Assembly: GCA_036524855.1 (NCBI GenBank)
Contig: DATDBL010000119.1
Span: 26,915 to 90,914 of the forward strand
DNA length: 64,000 nucleotides
Source of the DNA: Aldersonia sp036524855
Lineage (GTDB): Bacteria > Actinomycetota > Actinomycetes > Mycobacteriales > Mycobacteriaceae
Direction of reading: 5' to 3'
The stretch's first letter is position 1, and the number at the start of each line of letters is the position of its first letter. The translations under genes and the position numbers were made by a program. Shown piece after piece: positions 51,920 to 61,015 of this stretch. The notes under the pieces were generated by a model. It was not told the origin of the DNA. It did not search any database and saw only the letters and a program-made list of their open reading frames with translations.

Positions 51920-52261
51920 TGCTGGTTTCCCCTCGGGTCGGTGAGCCGGTGTCCCCGCCGGCCGTGACGGCGGCCGCGGCCAGGGCGTCCCAGCGCCGCG
52001 CGCGCGTCGCACGTACCAGCCGGCCAGCAACATGACGGTGGCGACGTAGCCCAGGCCGAGGATCAACCCGATACTCAGCCCGGGCACCGGGCGTTTCGCG
52101 ATGATCTCGGGGGCGAAGGCGGCGAAGCCGACCAGCAGGGCGAACGCGACGGCGAACACCGTCCAGGCGACGGTGAAGAACGCCCGCCGGTCGCGGCGCA
52201 GCCGGAGCATGCCTGGGCTGGCCCACAGGCGAGTCCAGTCCGGGGTCTCGGTGACAGGCAT
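51912..52261 (-). pseudogene. DUF485 (YjcH-like) partner of the symporter, apparently frameshifted
   Basis: ATG 52261 opens MPVTETPDWTRLWASPGML with two membrane segments (FFTVAWTVFAVAFALLVGFAAF and LSIGLILGLGYVATVMLLAGWYV), a DUF485 protein usually encoded just before ActP. After YVRRAR the proper C-terminus (WDALAAAAVTAGGDTGSPTR, stop 51912) is in another frame. In the sequence given, the original frame instead runs on into the symporter, predicting a 642-aa fusion. The slip lies in a CG run at about 51995-52007; sequencing error is possible. Confidence 0.65.
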
Positions 52262-52385
52262 CGGTCCAGGTGATCCTTTCTCGGTGGCCGGCCCGGGGAG
52301 GGCCGCGGCCGGGAGGGTCGAGCGACGGGGGCGTGCCGGTTGGTTCCACCGGCTGCGGCATGTCACCCGCACCACACGGTAGGTG

Positions 52386-52503
52386 AACGTGTGTTTGTTT
52401 GTCTAGAGTCGGGCGGATTCTGCGGTATGTGCAGCTCTCGTCGATTTTCCTGCGATCGACCGGATCGCTTGCCGGTTGCCCTTGGAAAAACGTGCGTTCG
52501 TTT
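52386..52503. promoter_or_regulatory. Two TetR-type motifs between the symporter and acyl-CoA dehydrogenase operons
   Basis: AACGTGTGTTTGTTT (52386-52400) matches the 42621 motif at 12 of 15 positions; AAACGTGCGTTCGTTT (52488-52503) matches the 40995 palindrome core at 14 of 16. The second lies 45 bp before the dehydrogenase start; the first is upstream of the leftward DUF485-symporter pair. Confidence 0.65.
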
Positions 52504-52548
52504 GTATGGTGGTACGGGAACCGGCCCATCGATGCCAGGAGGAACTTC

Positions 52549-53721
52549 ATGACCGCGACTGGCGTACTGCCGGACACCACCGAGCGGGCCGACCTGCGCC
52601 GCGTGGTGCGCGAGATCGTCGAGGCCTACGCGCCGCCGCAGCGGATCGCCGAACTCGACGAGGCCCGCGCGTTCGATCTGCCGCTCTACGAGGCGCTCGG
52701 GCAGGCGGGGCTGATCGGGCTCGACGCCGACCCCGACGAACCCTGCGGGGCCGATCCCCGCCACCAGATCGTCGTCCTCGAGGAACTGGGCGCGGGCCCG
52801 ACCTCGATGGCGGTGTGTCTGGTCGTGCAGTACATGGGCGTCGGGCTGCTGTCCGAGTACGGGACCGCGCGCCAGCGCGCCGAGATGCTCGGGCCGCTGC
52901 TCGGCGGGCGCGAGCGGGTGTCGTTCGCGTTGACCGAACCCGACGGCGGCACCGACGTCGCCCGGGTGATGCGCACCCGCGCCACGCAGTCCGGCGACGG
53001 CTGCTGGGTGATCGACGGCGCCAAGACGTGGATCTCGGGCCCGCTGCACGCCACCAACCTGATCGTGCTGGCCCGAACCGCCCCCGCGCAGGGCTCCGCG
53101 ATCGACGGCATCACCATGTTCGTCGTGCCCGCCGCCGCCGCGGGGGTCACCGTCCGTGAACTCGACACGTTCGCCATCCACGGCCTCGACACCTGCGAGG
53201 TCACCTTCGACCACGTCACCGTCGGGCCCGATGCCGTGCTCGGCGAGGTCGACCGCGGCTTCCGACAGGTGATCGCCACCCTGAACGGGGAACGGCTCAA
53301 CGCGGCGGCGGTCGCGCTCGGCATCGCCCGCGGCGCACTCGACGCCGCCGTCGACTACGGCCGCACCCGCCACGCCTTCGGCCGTCCGGTCGGCAGCTTC
53401 CAGGCCGGCCAGCACCGCCTCGCCGACGCCGCGATCGCGACCGAGGCCGCCCGGGCGCTGACCCGCCACGCCGCCGACGCGACCGCCACCGGGGCACGCC
53501 CCGACATCCTCAGCGCCATGGCCAAGGTCGCCGCCTCCGAGGCCGCGATCGCCGCCACCGACGCCGGGATGCGGCTCATGGGCGGGTCCGGGTTCAGCAC
53601 CGAATACCCCATGCAGCGGTTGTTCCGCGACGCCCGCCTCTACACGTTCGCCCCGCTGACCAACGAGATGCTGCGCAACCACATCGGCGAGAAGTACCTC
53701 GGGCTGCCGCGCTCGTTCTGA
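52549..53721 (+). CDS. Acyl-CoA dehydrogenase
   Basis: A 390-aa flavoenzyme. VSFALTEPDGGTDVARVMRTRA and WVIDGAKTWISGPLHATNLIVLART bind FAD; GERLNAAAVALGIARGALD and MGGSGFSTEYPMQRLFRDARLYTFA form the C-domain. Introduces an alpha-beta double bond into an acyl-CoA. AGGAGGAAC precedes ATG 52549. Followed 40 bp later by the cupin and old yellow enzyme genes. Confidence 0.9.
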   Translation: MTATGVLPDTTERADLRRVVREIVEAYAPPQRIAELDEARAFDLPLYEALGQAGLIGLDADPDEPCGADPRHQIVVLEELGAGPTSMAVCLVVQYMGVGLLSEYGTARQRAEMLGPLLGGRERVSFALTEPDGGTDVARVMRTRATQSGDGCWVIDGAKTWISGPLHATNLIVLARTAPAQGSAIDGITMFVVPAAAAGVTVRELDTFAIHGLDTCEVTFDHVTVGPDAVLGEVDRGFRQVIATLNGERLNAAAVALGIARGALDAAVDYGRTRHAFGRPVGSFQAGQHRLADAAIATEAARALTRHAADATATGARPDILSAMAKVAASEAAIAATDAGMRLMGGSGFSTEYPMQRLFRDARLYTFAPLTNEMLRNHIGEKYLGLPRSF

Positions 53722-53761
53722 CCCGACCGTCCACCGCATCACCCGTCACGAAAGGCCACAC

Positions 53762-54163
53762 ATGACTGCCATCACCCCGTTCGCGGACGACCTGAATGCG
53801 CTGCCGGCGCTGGCGTCGCGCTACGTCGACGTCGAATCCCTGCCGTGGCGCCCGTCGGGTTACGACGGCATCGACATCAAGATCCTGCTCAAGGACGAGC
53901 GCAGCGGCCTGCTCACCGCCCTGTTCCGGTGGGCACCCGGATCGACCCTGCCGCTGCACGAGCACGTCCGCATCGAGCAGACCTGGGTGCTGGAGGGCAG
54001 CATCGTCGACGCCGAGGGCGAGACCACCGTCGGGAACTTCTCCTGGCGCCCGCAGGGCAACCAGCACCGTGCGTCGGCCCCCCACGGTGCGCTGGTGCTG
54101 TGCTTCTTCCTCGAACCCAACAAGTTCCTCGAAGGCCCGAACGCCGGGTCCACGCTGGAATGA
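53762..54163 (+). CDS. Cupin-domain protein
   Basis: A 133-aa single-domain cupin: FRWAPGSTLPLHEHVRIEQTWVLEGSIVD with the His-x-His...Glu metal motif and GNFSWRPQGNQHRASAPHGALVLCFF as the second motif with His. Resembles ChrR-type/acetylacetone-cleaving-like cupins. Could be a small dioxygenase or a sensor. Between the acyl-CoA dehydrogenase and OYE genes. Confidence 0.82.
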   Translation: MTAITPFADDLNALPALASRYVDVESLPWRPSGYDGIDIKILLKDERSGLLTALFRWAPGSTLPLHEHVRIEQTWVLEGSIVDAEGETTVGNFSWRPQGNQHRASAPHGALVLCFFLEPNKFLEGPNAGSTLE

Positions 54164-54185
54164 GCCCGCGATTGGAGGCGCGCTC

Positions 54186-55283
54186 GTGAGCAGGACGACG
54201 GCACGTCGCACCCGGCTGTTCTCGCCGCTGACCCTGCGGGAGCTGACGATCGCGAATCGGTTGTGGGTCGCACCGATGTGTCAGTACTCCGCGCAGGACG
54301 GGATACCCAGCGACTGGCACCTCGTCCACCTGGGCACCTTCGCCAAGGGCGGTGCCGGGCTGTTGTTGACCGAGGCCACCGCGGTCACCGCCGACGGACG
54401 GATCAGCGTGGGCGACACCGGGCTGTGGAACGACGAGCAGGTCGACGCATTCGCCCGGATCAACCGCTTCATCGCCCGGCAGGGGGCCGTACCCGGGGTG
54501 CAGCTCGCCCACGCCGGGCGCAAGGCGTCGACCCACGTGCCGTGGCAGCAGAGCGGTTCGCTGCCACCCGGTGATGGTGGCTGGCGGACGGTCGGACCGT
54601 CGGCGATCGCCTCCGGCGATCTGGCGACGCCGGAGGCGATGACGGTCCGTGAGATCGGCGAGCTGGTCGTCGCGTTCGCCGACGCCGCGGCACGCGCCCG
54701 GCGCGCCGGATTCGAAGTGGTGGAGATCCACGCTGCGCACGGGTACCTGATCCACCAGTTCCTCTCGCCGTTGGCGAACCTGCGCACCGACGACTACGGT
54801 GGCGACTTCGAGCGCCGCACGAGGCTGCTGCGCGAGGTGATCGCCGCCGTCCGTGCGGTCTGGCCGCGGGATCTGCCCGTGTTCGTGCGGATCTCGGCGA
54901 CCGACTGGGCCGAGGGCGGCTGGACCGTCGAGGACAGTGCCGCGTTGGCGCAGACGCTCGTCGGCACCGGTGTCGACCTGATCGACGTCTCCAGTGGCGG
55001 CCTGACCCCGGCGCAGAAGATCACCGTCGGGCCCGGCTATCAGGTACCGTTCGCGCGCCGGATTCGCGCCGCCGCACCGATCCCGGTCGCCGCGGTCGGC
55101 ATGATCACCGAGGCCGCCCAGGCCGAGCAGGTGCTGGTCGACGGGTCCGCCGACGCCGTGTTCCTCGGCCGCACGCTGCTGCGGGAACCGTTGTGGCCGT
55201 TGAAGGCCGCCACTGAACTCGGCGCCGAACTCCACTGGCCGACACCGTACCGGTCGGCGCGCTACCGCGGCAGCATTCCCTGA
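54186..55283 (+). CDS. Old yellow enzyme (YqjM-like NADH:flavin oxidoreductase)
   Basis: A 365-aa FMN ene-reductase. APMCQYSAQDG carries the Cys typical of YqjM-type enzymes, VQLAHAGRKAS and VEIHAAHGYLIHQFLSPLANLRTDDYGG the FMN/substrate histidines, and VAAVGMITEAAQAEQVL plus GRTLLREPLWP the phosphate site. Reduces activated C=C bonds of enals or enones, such as citral. GTG 54186, shortly after the cupin gene. Confidence 0.9.
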   Translation: MSRTTARRTRLFSPLTLRELTIANRLWVAPMCQYSAQDGIPSDWHLVHLGTFAKGGAGLLLTEATAVTADGRISVGDTGLWNDEQVDAFARINRFIARQGAVPGVQLAHAGRKASTHVPWQQSGSLPPGDGGWRTVGPSAIASGDLATPEAMTVREIGELVVAFADAAARARRAGFEVVEIHAAHGYLIHQFLSPLANLRTDDYGGDFERRTRLLREVIAAVRAVWPRDLPVFVRISATDWAEGGWTVEDSAALAQTLVGTGVDLIDVSSGGLTPAQKITVGPGYQVPFARRIRAAAPIPVAAVGMITEAAQAEQVLVDGSADAVFLGRTLLREPLWPLKAATELGAELHWPTPYRSARYRGSIP

Positions 55284-55325
55284 CCCGACCCACCGCCGAC
55301 CGCACACCCGATACCCTGATGAAAG

Positions 55326-55338
55326 AACAATCGTTCGT
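55326..55338. promoter_or_regulatory. TetR-type motif AACAATCGTTCGT before the aldehyde dehydrogenase
   Basis: One mismatch (T for A) from AACAATCGTACGT, the left 13 bases of the 48975 site without its first A. Located 75 bp upstream of the dehydrogenase start. Confidence 0.6.
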
Positions 55339-55412
55339 CCGTGTCGTGGTGGGTGCTGCGCGGCCGGCGACCCCACAAGCGTCGAGCACTTCGACCGTGA
55401 AGGAGAACAACG

Positions 55413-56876
55413 ATGTCCCAGAACACCCCCAGTCGCCATCAACTGCTCATAGACGGGAAATGGGTCGACCCCGTCGAGGGCGGCACCGTCGACACCGTCG
55501 ATCCCTCGACCGGCACCAAACTCGCCGAACTCGCCGCCGGTGGCCCGCGTGATGTCGACCTCGCGGTGCAGGCCGCGCGCCGCGCCTTCGACGACGGCCC
55601 GTGGCGGCGGATGCCGGCCGAGGCCCGCGCCCGGATCCTGCACCGCTTCGCCGACCTGATCGAGGAACACGCCGACGAGATCGCCCTCATCGACACCCGC
55701 GACTGCGGCAAACCGTATGCGTTCATCCGCGACATCGACCTGCCGAACATGGCGGATCTGCTGCGCTACATGGCCGGCTGGACCACCAAGCTCGAAGGCC
55801 GCACCATCCCGCTCTCGCGCCAGAACCCCGGAGATTTCTTCTCCTACACCCGCCGCCAACCGGTAGGGGTCGTCGCGCAGATCATCCCGTGGAACGGTGC
55901 GGCACTCGCCGCGGTGTGGAAGCTGGCTCCCGCCCTGGCCGCCGGGTGCACCGTCGTGCTCAAGCCGGCCGAACTCGCCTCGCTCGCGCCGCTGCGCATC
56001 GCGGAGCTCGCCGTGGAAGCCGGCGTGCCGGACGGGGTGGTGAACGTGATCACCGGCACCGGCGCCGATGCGGGCGCACCGCTGGCGGCGCATCCGCTGG
56101 TGGACAAGGTGGCCTTCACCGGATCGGTGGAGACCGGCAAGAACATCGTCGTCGCGGCGGCGGCCAACCTCAGCAAGCTGACACTCGAACTCGGCGGCAA
56201 GTCCCCCAACGTCGTCTACGACGACGCCGACCTCGACATCGCCGTCGACGGTGTCCTCGGCGCCGTGCTCTACGCGCAGGGCGAGGCCTGCACCGCCGGG
56301 TCGCGGCTGTACGTGCAGCGCTCCATCCTCGACGAGGTCGCCGACCGGATCGCCGCCGCGGTCCCGAAGATCACCATCGGCCCCAGCGCCGAACGCGGTG
56401 TGCTTGTCGGGCCGATGATCTCCGCGCAGCATCGCAGTAAGGTCGGCGCGTTCGTCGAGGCCGCCCTCGGCGACGGCGCGCAGATCGTCGCCGGGGGCGC
56501 CCGCACCCGCGAACCCGGGTACTTCCTCGAACCCACCGTTCTCGGCGGGGTCCGTGACGACATGTCCGTCGCCCGCGACGAGATCTTCGGGCCGGTGGTC
56601 TCGCTGATGCCCTTCGACGACGAGGCCGAGGTGCTGCGCCGCGCCAACGACACCACCTACGGCCTCGCCGCCGGCGTGTGGACCACCAACGTGGGCCGCG
56701 CGCACCGCTTCGCCGAAGCCGTCAACGCCGGCGCCGTCTGGGTCAACTGCTACAACGTCTTCGACGCCGCACTGCCCTTCGGCGGCTTCAAGCACTCGGG
56801 CTGGGGCAAGGAGATGGGCGGCGAGGCGCTCGACGGATACCTGCAGAGCAAGGCGGTCACCGTGTCGCTGGCCTAG
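55413..56876 (+). CDS. NAD(P)-dependent aldehyde dehydrogenase
   Basis: A 487-aa ALDH. Catalytic Glu in LTLELGGKSPNVV, catalytic Cys in GEACTAGSRLYVQ, cofactor site FTGSVETGKNI and IIPWNGAALAAVWKLAPALAAGC, C-terminal LPFGGFKHSGWGKEMG. Oxidises an aldehyde to the acid that the acyl-CoA synthetase would activate. Last intact gene of the TetR-controlled region. Confidence 0.92.
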   Translation: MSQNTPSRHQLLIDGKWVDPVEGGTVDTVDPSTGTKLAELAAGGPRDVDLAVQAARRAFDDGPWRRMPAEARARILHRFADLIEEHADEIALIDTRDCGKPYAFIRDIDLPNMADLLRYMAGWTTKLEGRTIPLSRQNPGDFFSYTRRQPVGVVAQIIPWNGAALAAVWKLAPALAAGCTVVLKPAELASLAPLRIAELAVEAGVPDGVVNVITGTGADAGAPLAAHPLVDKVAFTGSVETGKNIVVAAAANLSKLTLELGGKSPNVVYDDADLDIAVDGVLGAVLYAQGEACTAGSRLYVQRSILDEVADRIAAAVPKITIGPSAERGVLVGPMISAQHRSKVGAFVEAALGDGAQIVAGGARTREPGYFLEPTVLGGVRDDMSVARDEIFGPVVSLMPFDDEAEVLRRANDTTYGLAAGVWTTNVGRAHRFAEAVNAGAVWVNCYNVFDAALPFGGFKHSGWGKEMGGEALDGYLQSKAVTVSLA

Positions 56877-56884
56877 CTAGCCGC

Positions 56885-58346
56885 TAGCCACTTCGACCTT
56901 ACAAGTCGCCGCGTGTCGGCTGCCCGAGGAGTTGGCCCGCGTCGATGCTCAGCTGGACGATCCCGCGGTTCTTCGCACCGTTCGTGGCGTTCCTCGATCC
57001 GAAGATCGGGCGGCCGTCGACGCCGATGGAGACGTATCTGCGGTTGAAGTTTCTGAAGTCCTGCTACGGGCTCGGGTTACGAGTCGCTGTGTCGGAAGGG
57101 TGACCGATTCGATCACCTGGCAACGGTTCTGCCGGATCCCGCTGGACGGTTCGGTGCCGCACCCGACGACGTTGATGAAGCTGACACCCGCTGCGGCTCG
57201 GCGGCGGTGGACGAGGCGCTGCTGGCCAAGGCCGCGGCGACGAAACTGCGCCGTACCGACCGGATTCGGGTCGACACCACGGTGGTGGCGGCGAACGTCG
57301 CCTACCCGACGGACTCCGGGCTGCCGGCGCAGGGCGGTGCGCCGCATCGCCGCGACCGGCGCGCGTATCCAGACCGCGGGTGGGGCGACGCGCACCCGGG
57401 TCCGCGACCGCTCCCGCGCGGCCGGTGCGCGCGCGCACGCGATCGCGGGGAAGCTGCGGACCCGCTCGGCGGCCGGTCGCGAGGAGGCGCCGGCCACCGT
57501 CCTGCGGGTGACCGGCGAGTTGGCGGAGCTGGCCGCGAGCGCGGTGGCCGCCGCGGAGGGGCTGCTGGCCAACGCGAAACGGGTGCTGCGACGCGCCCGG
57601 GTCCAGGCGGATGCGCTGCGTGCGCGCGGCGTGCGTGATCCGGTGGCGGGGCGCCGGCGTGGCCGGCTGGCCTGCGCGGTGGCCGATCTGGCCGAGTTGT
57701 TGGAGGCGAGGCGGCGCATCGTGGCGCAGTCTCGGCAGCGGATGCCGGGATCACGCCGGACGGCGCCACCCGGCGGGTCAGGCTGCACGACCCGGACGCG
57801 CGCCCGATCGCCAAGGGTCGCCTCGGGCGCCCGGTGGAGTTCGGCCACAAGGCCCAGGTCGTCGACAATATCGACGGCATCGTGCTCGATCACCGTATCG
57901 AGCAAGGTAATCCGCCCGATGGACGCAGCTAGCGCCCGCTCTCGAGCGGGTCGCGCGCCGCACCGGACAGGGTCCCCCGCACGGTCACCGCGGACCGCGG
58001 CTACGGCGAGGCAGCGGTGGACAACGCACTGACCGCGTTCGGGGTCGCCACCGTGGTGATCCCGCGCAAGGGGCGGCCGTCGCAGGCGCACCGCACCGCC
58101 GAGCACCGACCGGCGTTCCGGCGGGTGGTCAAGTGGCGCACCGGCAGCGAGGGGCGGATCAGCTCGCTCAAACCGCGGCTACGGTTGGGACCGCAGCCGC
58201 ATCGACGGCACCGAAGGTACCCGTATCTGGGCCGGGGTCGGCGTGTTCGCCCACAACCTGATCAAGATCAGCAAGCTGGCCTGATCGGCGACGGCGCCCG
58301 CGCGCACCGATTCCGGCAGGCCGACTGTTTCAGGTCGAAGTAGCCA
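56885..58346. mobile_element. Degenerate IS5-like insertion sequence with terminal inverted repeats
   Basis: Left end TAGCCACTTCGACCTTACA (56885-56903) and the inverse of the right end, TGGCTACTTCGACCTGAAA (58328-58346), agree at 15 of 19 positions with a shared ACTTCGACCT core. The ~1.46 kb between carries a broken transposase. No clear target duplication is seen. Confidence 0.72.
56920..58284 (+). pseudogene. IS5/DUF772-type transposase, multiply frameshifted
   Basis: Across three frames the region reads LDPKIGRPSTPMETYLRLKF, SCYGLGYESLCR, VTDSITWQRFCRIPLDGSVP, AAVDEALLAKAAATKL, TDRIRVDTTVVAANVAYPTD, and near the 3' end WAGVGVFAHNLIKISKLA with a stop at 58282-58284. These are the N-terminal DUF772 part, the first DDE aspartate strand and the C-terminal helix of IS5-like transposases. 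At least four frame changes make it inactive. Confidence 0.72.
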
Positions 58347-58377
58347 TGTCCTACCCGCCAGTATCGAGTAGAGCCTC

Positions 58378-58758
58378 ATGACGGAACGCCCTCTGCTCAT
58401 CGTCGATGCCGCCAACGTCGTCGGCTCCGTCCCCGACGGGTGGTGGCGGGACCGAAGCGGCGCCACCGAGCGACTCCGCGACCTGCTCGTCCGGATCGCC
58501 GACGACGGTGTCGCCGGGTTGCCGGGTCCGTGCGAGGTCGTGCTCGTCATCGAGGGACATGCCCGCGGCATCGCCGGGGTGCCCGGTGTCGGGGTGATCG
58601 ATAATCCCGGCAGCGGAGACGACCGGATCGTCGAGGTGGTCGCCGCGGCCGACGACCGCGTCGTGTATGTCGTCACGGCCGATCGGGAACTGCGTGCTCG
58701 GGTCGGTCGCCTCGGGGCCCGGGTGCTCGGTCCGTCGGCCGTTCGCGGGCGTTCCTGA
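58378..58758 (+). CDS. NYN/PIN-like domain protein (often annotated NTP pyrophosphohydrolase)
   Basis: A 126-aa protein. LLIVDAANVVGSVPDGWWRDR gives the first metal-binding Asp; ATERLRDLLVRIA, EVVLVIEGHAR and VYVVTADRELRARVGRLGA give the following strands and the second Asp. The pattern fits a small NYN/PIN-like nuclease fold. Biochemical role unknown. It follows the IS right end by 31 bp. Confidence 0.7.
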   Translation: MTERPLLIVDAANVVGSVPDGWWRDRSGATERLRDLLVRIADDGVAGLPGPCEVVLVIEGHARGIAGVPGVGVIDNPGSGDDRIVEVVAAADDRVVYVVTADRELRARVGRLGARVLGPSAVRGRS

Positions 58759-58873
58759 ACCTGTCGGTGGGTGCTGGTAGTGTGTCGCGCGCCGTTGTGG
58801 GTTTCACGAAAGTTGTTGGGCGACTTGGAGAAAACCGTTGCCGAACCGGCGTTCGACGGGTAGAGTCGACAGC

Positions 58874-60668
58874 ATGTTCGACGAGCAGCGATCCCCGCAG
58901 GTGGCCCCGCCCACCACCGCGGAGATCGCCGCGGACACCCTGCTGCTGGCCGCCCTGGTCGGCGTGGCGCGCGCCGAGAACCGGCACGCCTACCACAAGG
59001 TGAACACCGCCGCCGAATTCCACCGCCGCTTCACGCGCCGCCGCACGGGCGTGCCCGAACGCCTGGCCACCGCCTGGTCGCACGCCGCGCACACCGAGAT
59101 CGCCATCCACCTGGCCTGCTCGGCCACCACCGCCGCACAGTACGTCGAGGTGGGCCTCGCGCTGCGCGAGCGGCTGCCCCGCACCCGCGCCGCGTTCGCC
59201 GCCGGCGACCTCGACTACCCCAAGGCCCGGCGCATCGCCACCGCCACCACCGGATTCAGCGCCACCGTGACCGCCGCGGTGGAGGCCGCCGCCCTCGCGC
59301 TCGCCGAGCGCTGCGCCCCGGCCGGGTTCGCCACCGAACTCGAGGACCTGCTGATCCGCACCGCCCCCGACGAACACGCCGAGCTGCGCAAGGACGCCGT
59401 GGCGCGGGCGCGGCGGCTGCGGCGCCGCAACCGCGGCACCACCCACCGCATCGAGGCCGACCTGGCCCCGCACGAGGCCGCCGCGGTGTGGCAGCGCATC
59501 GGCGAGGTCGCGGCCACCGTCTGCGGACACGACCCCCGCGACACCCCGTCATCGCCTCGTCGAGGCCTACCTCGCGATCATGCACGGCGAGGACCACCTC
59601 GCCTGCACCTGCGGGCGCGGCGACTGCACCGCCGACCCCACCCCACCGTCGCGGCGCACACCGCTGGTACAGATCACCGTCGACGCCGCGACCCTGCTCG
59701 GGCTGCGCAGCGAGCCGGCGTTCCTGCCCGGACACGGCCCCATCGACCCCGACCTCGCTCGCGACCTCGCGCAGAACTCGACCTGGCAACCGATTTTGGT
59801 CGAACTCGTCGACCTCGCCGTCGCCGCCGGCATCCTCACCCCCGAGCAGGCAGCAGCCGTCACCGACACGACGCACACGCCGGCCGAGCCCGCGGTCGCG
59901 CCCGACGCCGCCACCGAGGTGACGCACGCGCCGGCTCTCGACACCGAGACCGCGCCCGATCCCGACCCCGACACGATCGTCGAACCCGGCGCCGACCCCG
60001 CATCCCCCACCGAGCACCCGGCACCGGCGACGGCACCGGCGCCCGCCGATTCGCCCGTCGAATCCGCCCTGCACACCCGCCTGTGCCACCCGCTGCTCGC
60101 GACGTTCGCCGCGCGCGGTACCCGCCGCCGCGCGGGCTACCTCCCGTCCTGCGCGCCCAAGCCGGTCCTGGTCCCCGTCGTGGCGGCCGATCTCTACGAG
60201 CGGTTCACCGACCTGCTCGCCACCTGCCCCGAGTTCGCCGATGGCATCCACCCCGACGGGCACGGCGGCCTGCTCGTCCCGCCCGCCGGGGCACTGACCT
60301 ACCGGCCCAACGCCGAGACCGCCGCCCTGGTGCGGGCGCGGGACCGGCACTGCCGCTTCCCCTACTGCACCATGCCCGCCGCCCGCTGCCAACTCGACCA
60401 CATCCGGCCCTTCGACCACCGCAACCCGCGCGCCGGGGGATGGACGATCGCGTCAGATCTGCAGTCTCTGTGTGCCTTTCACCATGCGCTGAAGACCGCC
60501 GGGCTCTGGCACGCCCGCGCCCTGCCCGGCACCGCGATCCTGTGGACCGGACCCCGCGGCGACCACCACCTCACGCTGCCCGCCGGCGGACTCACCCCCG
60601 TCCCCGCCACCACCGACCTCACCCCCGCGGACGACACCCCCGAGGACCGAGACGACCCGCCGTTCTAG
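58874..60668 (+). pseudogene. DUF222/HNH endonuclease-type gene (13E12 family) with a one-base insertion
   Basis: ATG 58874 opens a DUF222 protein (ADTLLLAALVGVARAENRHAY, LDYPKARRIATATTG, ADLAPHEAAAVWQRIGEVAA). Near 59544-59547 a run of four C shifts the frame; the other frame continues HRLVEAYLAIMHGEDHLACT through to 60668 with a C-terminal HNH motif (RDRHCRFPYC, CQLDHIRPFDH, CAFHHALK). Removing one C restores a ~597-aa protein. May be a sequencing error or a true knock-out. A Thr/Pro/Ala-rich linker separates the two domains. Confidence 0.75.
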
Positions 60669-60683
60669 CTACTTCGACCTGAG
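60666..60683 (+). repeat. Orphan copy of the IS terminal repeat
   Basis: TAGCTACTTCGACCTGAG matches the inverted right end of the 56885-58346 element at 16 of the first 17 positions and sits at the stop of the HNH gene. It is oriented like a left end, but no transposase follows. The region to 61015 contains no convincing gene. Confidence 0.6.
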
Positions 60684-61015
60684 TGTGCCCTGAAAGTTGA
60701 GTGATGACGATGTAGAAGATCGTTGGAGCGAGACGTGCTGTGCCAGTGATTGAAGGTTGGCCCTCCGGGTGCGCCGTGCTGATCACCGACGACACCTATT
60801 TGGTAATGCGCTCCCGGTCGCGAAGTCAACGATCCGTGCGGCGTGTCGCCGCAGGTCAACCGCCATCAGTCGACACCGCCAGAATTCAAGATCGAAATAG
60901 CCCGGAACGCCGGGCTTGGGTCGGTTCGACGACCGGCCCGGTGCGTCGCCTGCGAACCGATTGCTCTCCGCGTGCGTCGGAACTTGTGCCGGCGAGCGAA
61001 TTGGGGGAGCGCACC
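60684..61015. other. Gap without a recognisable gene after the HNH pseudogene
   Basis: Short frames only on both strands. An open frame runs into the next gene from 60740, but its codons before 61016 are unlike the product. No promoter or repeat beyond the orphan terminal repeat is evident. Confidence 0.4.

Noticed and set aside
49841..51967. 708-aa open frame opposite the symporter
   Set aside because: Artefact of codon bias; Arg/Gln/His-rich without structure.
53913..56795. 960-aa minus-strand frame over OYE and aldehyde dehydrogenase
   Set aside because: Both plus-strand enzymes are complete with catalytic motifs; the antisense frame is compositional.
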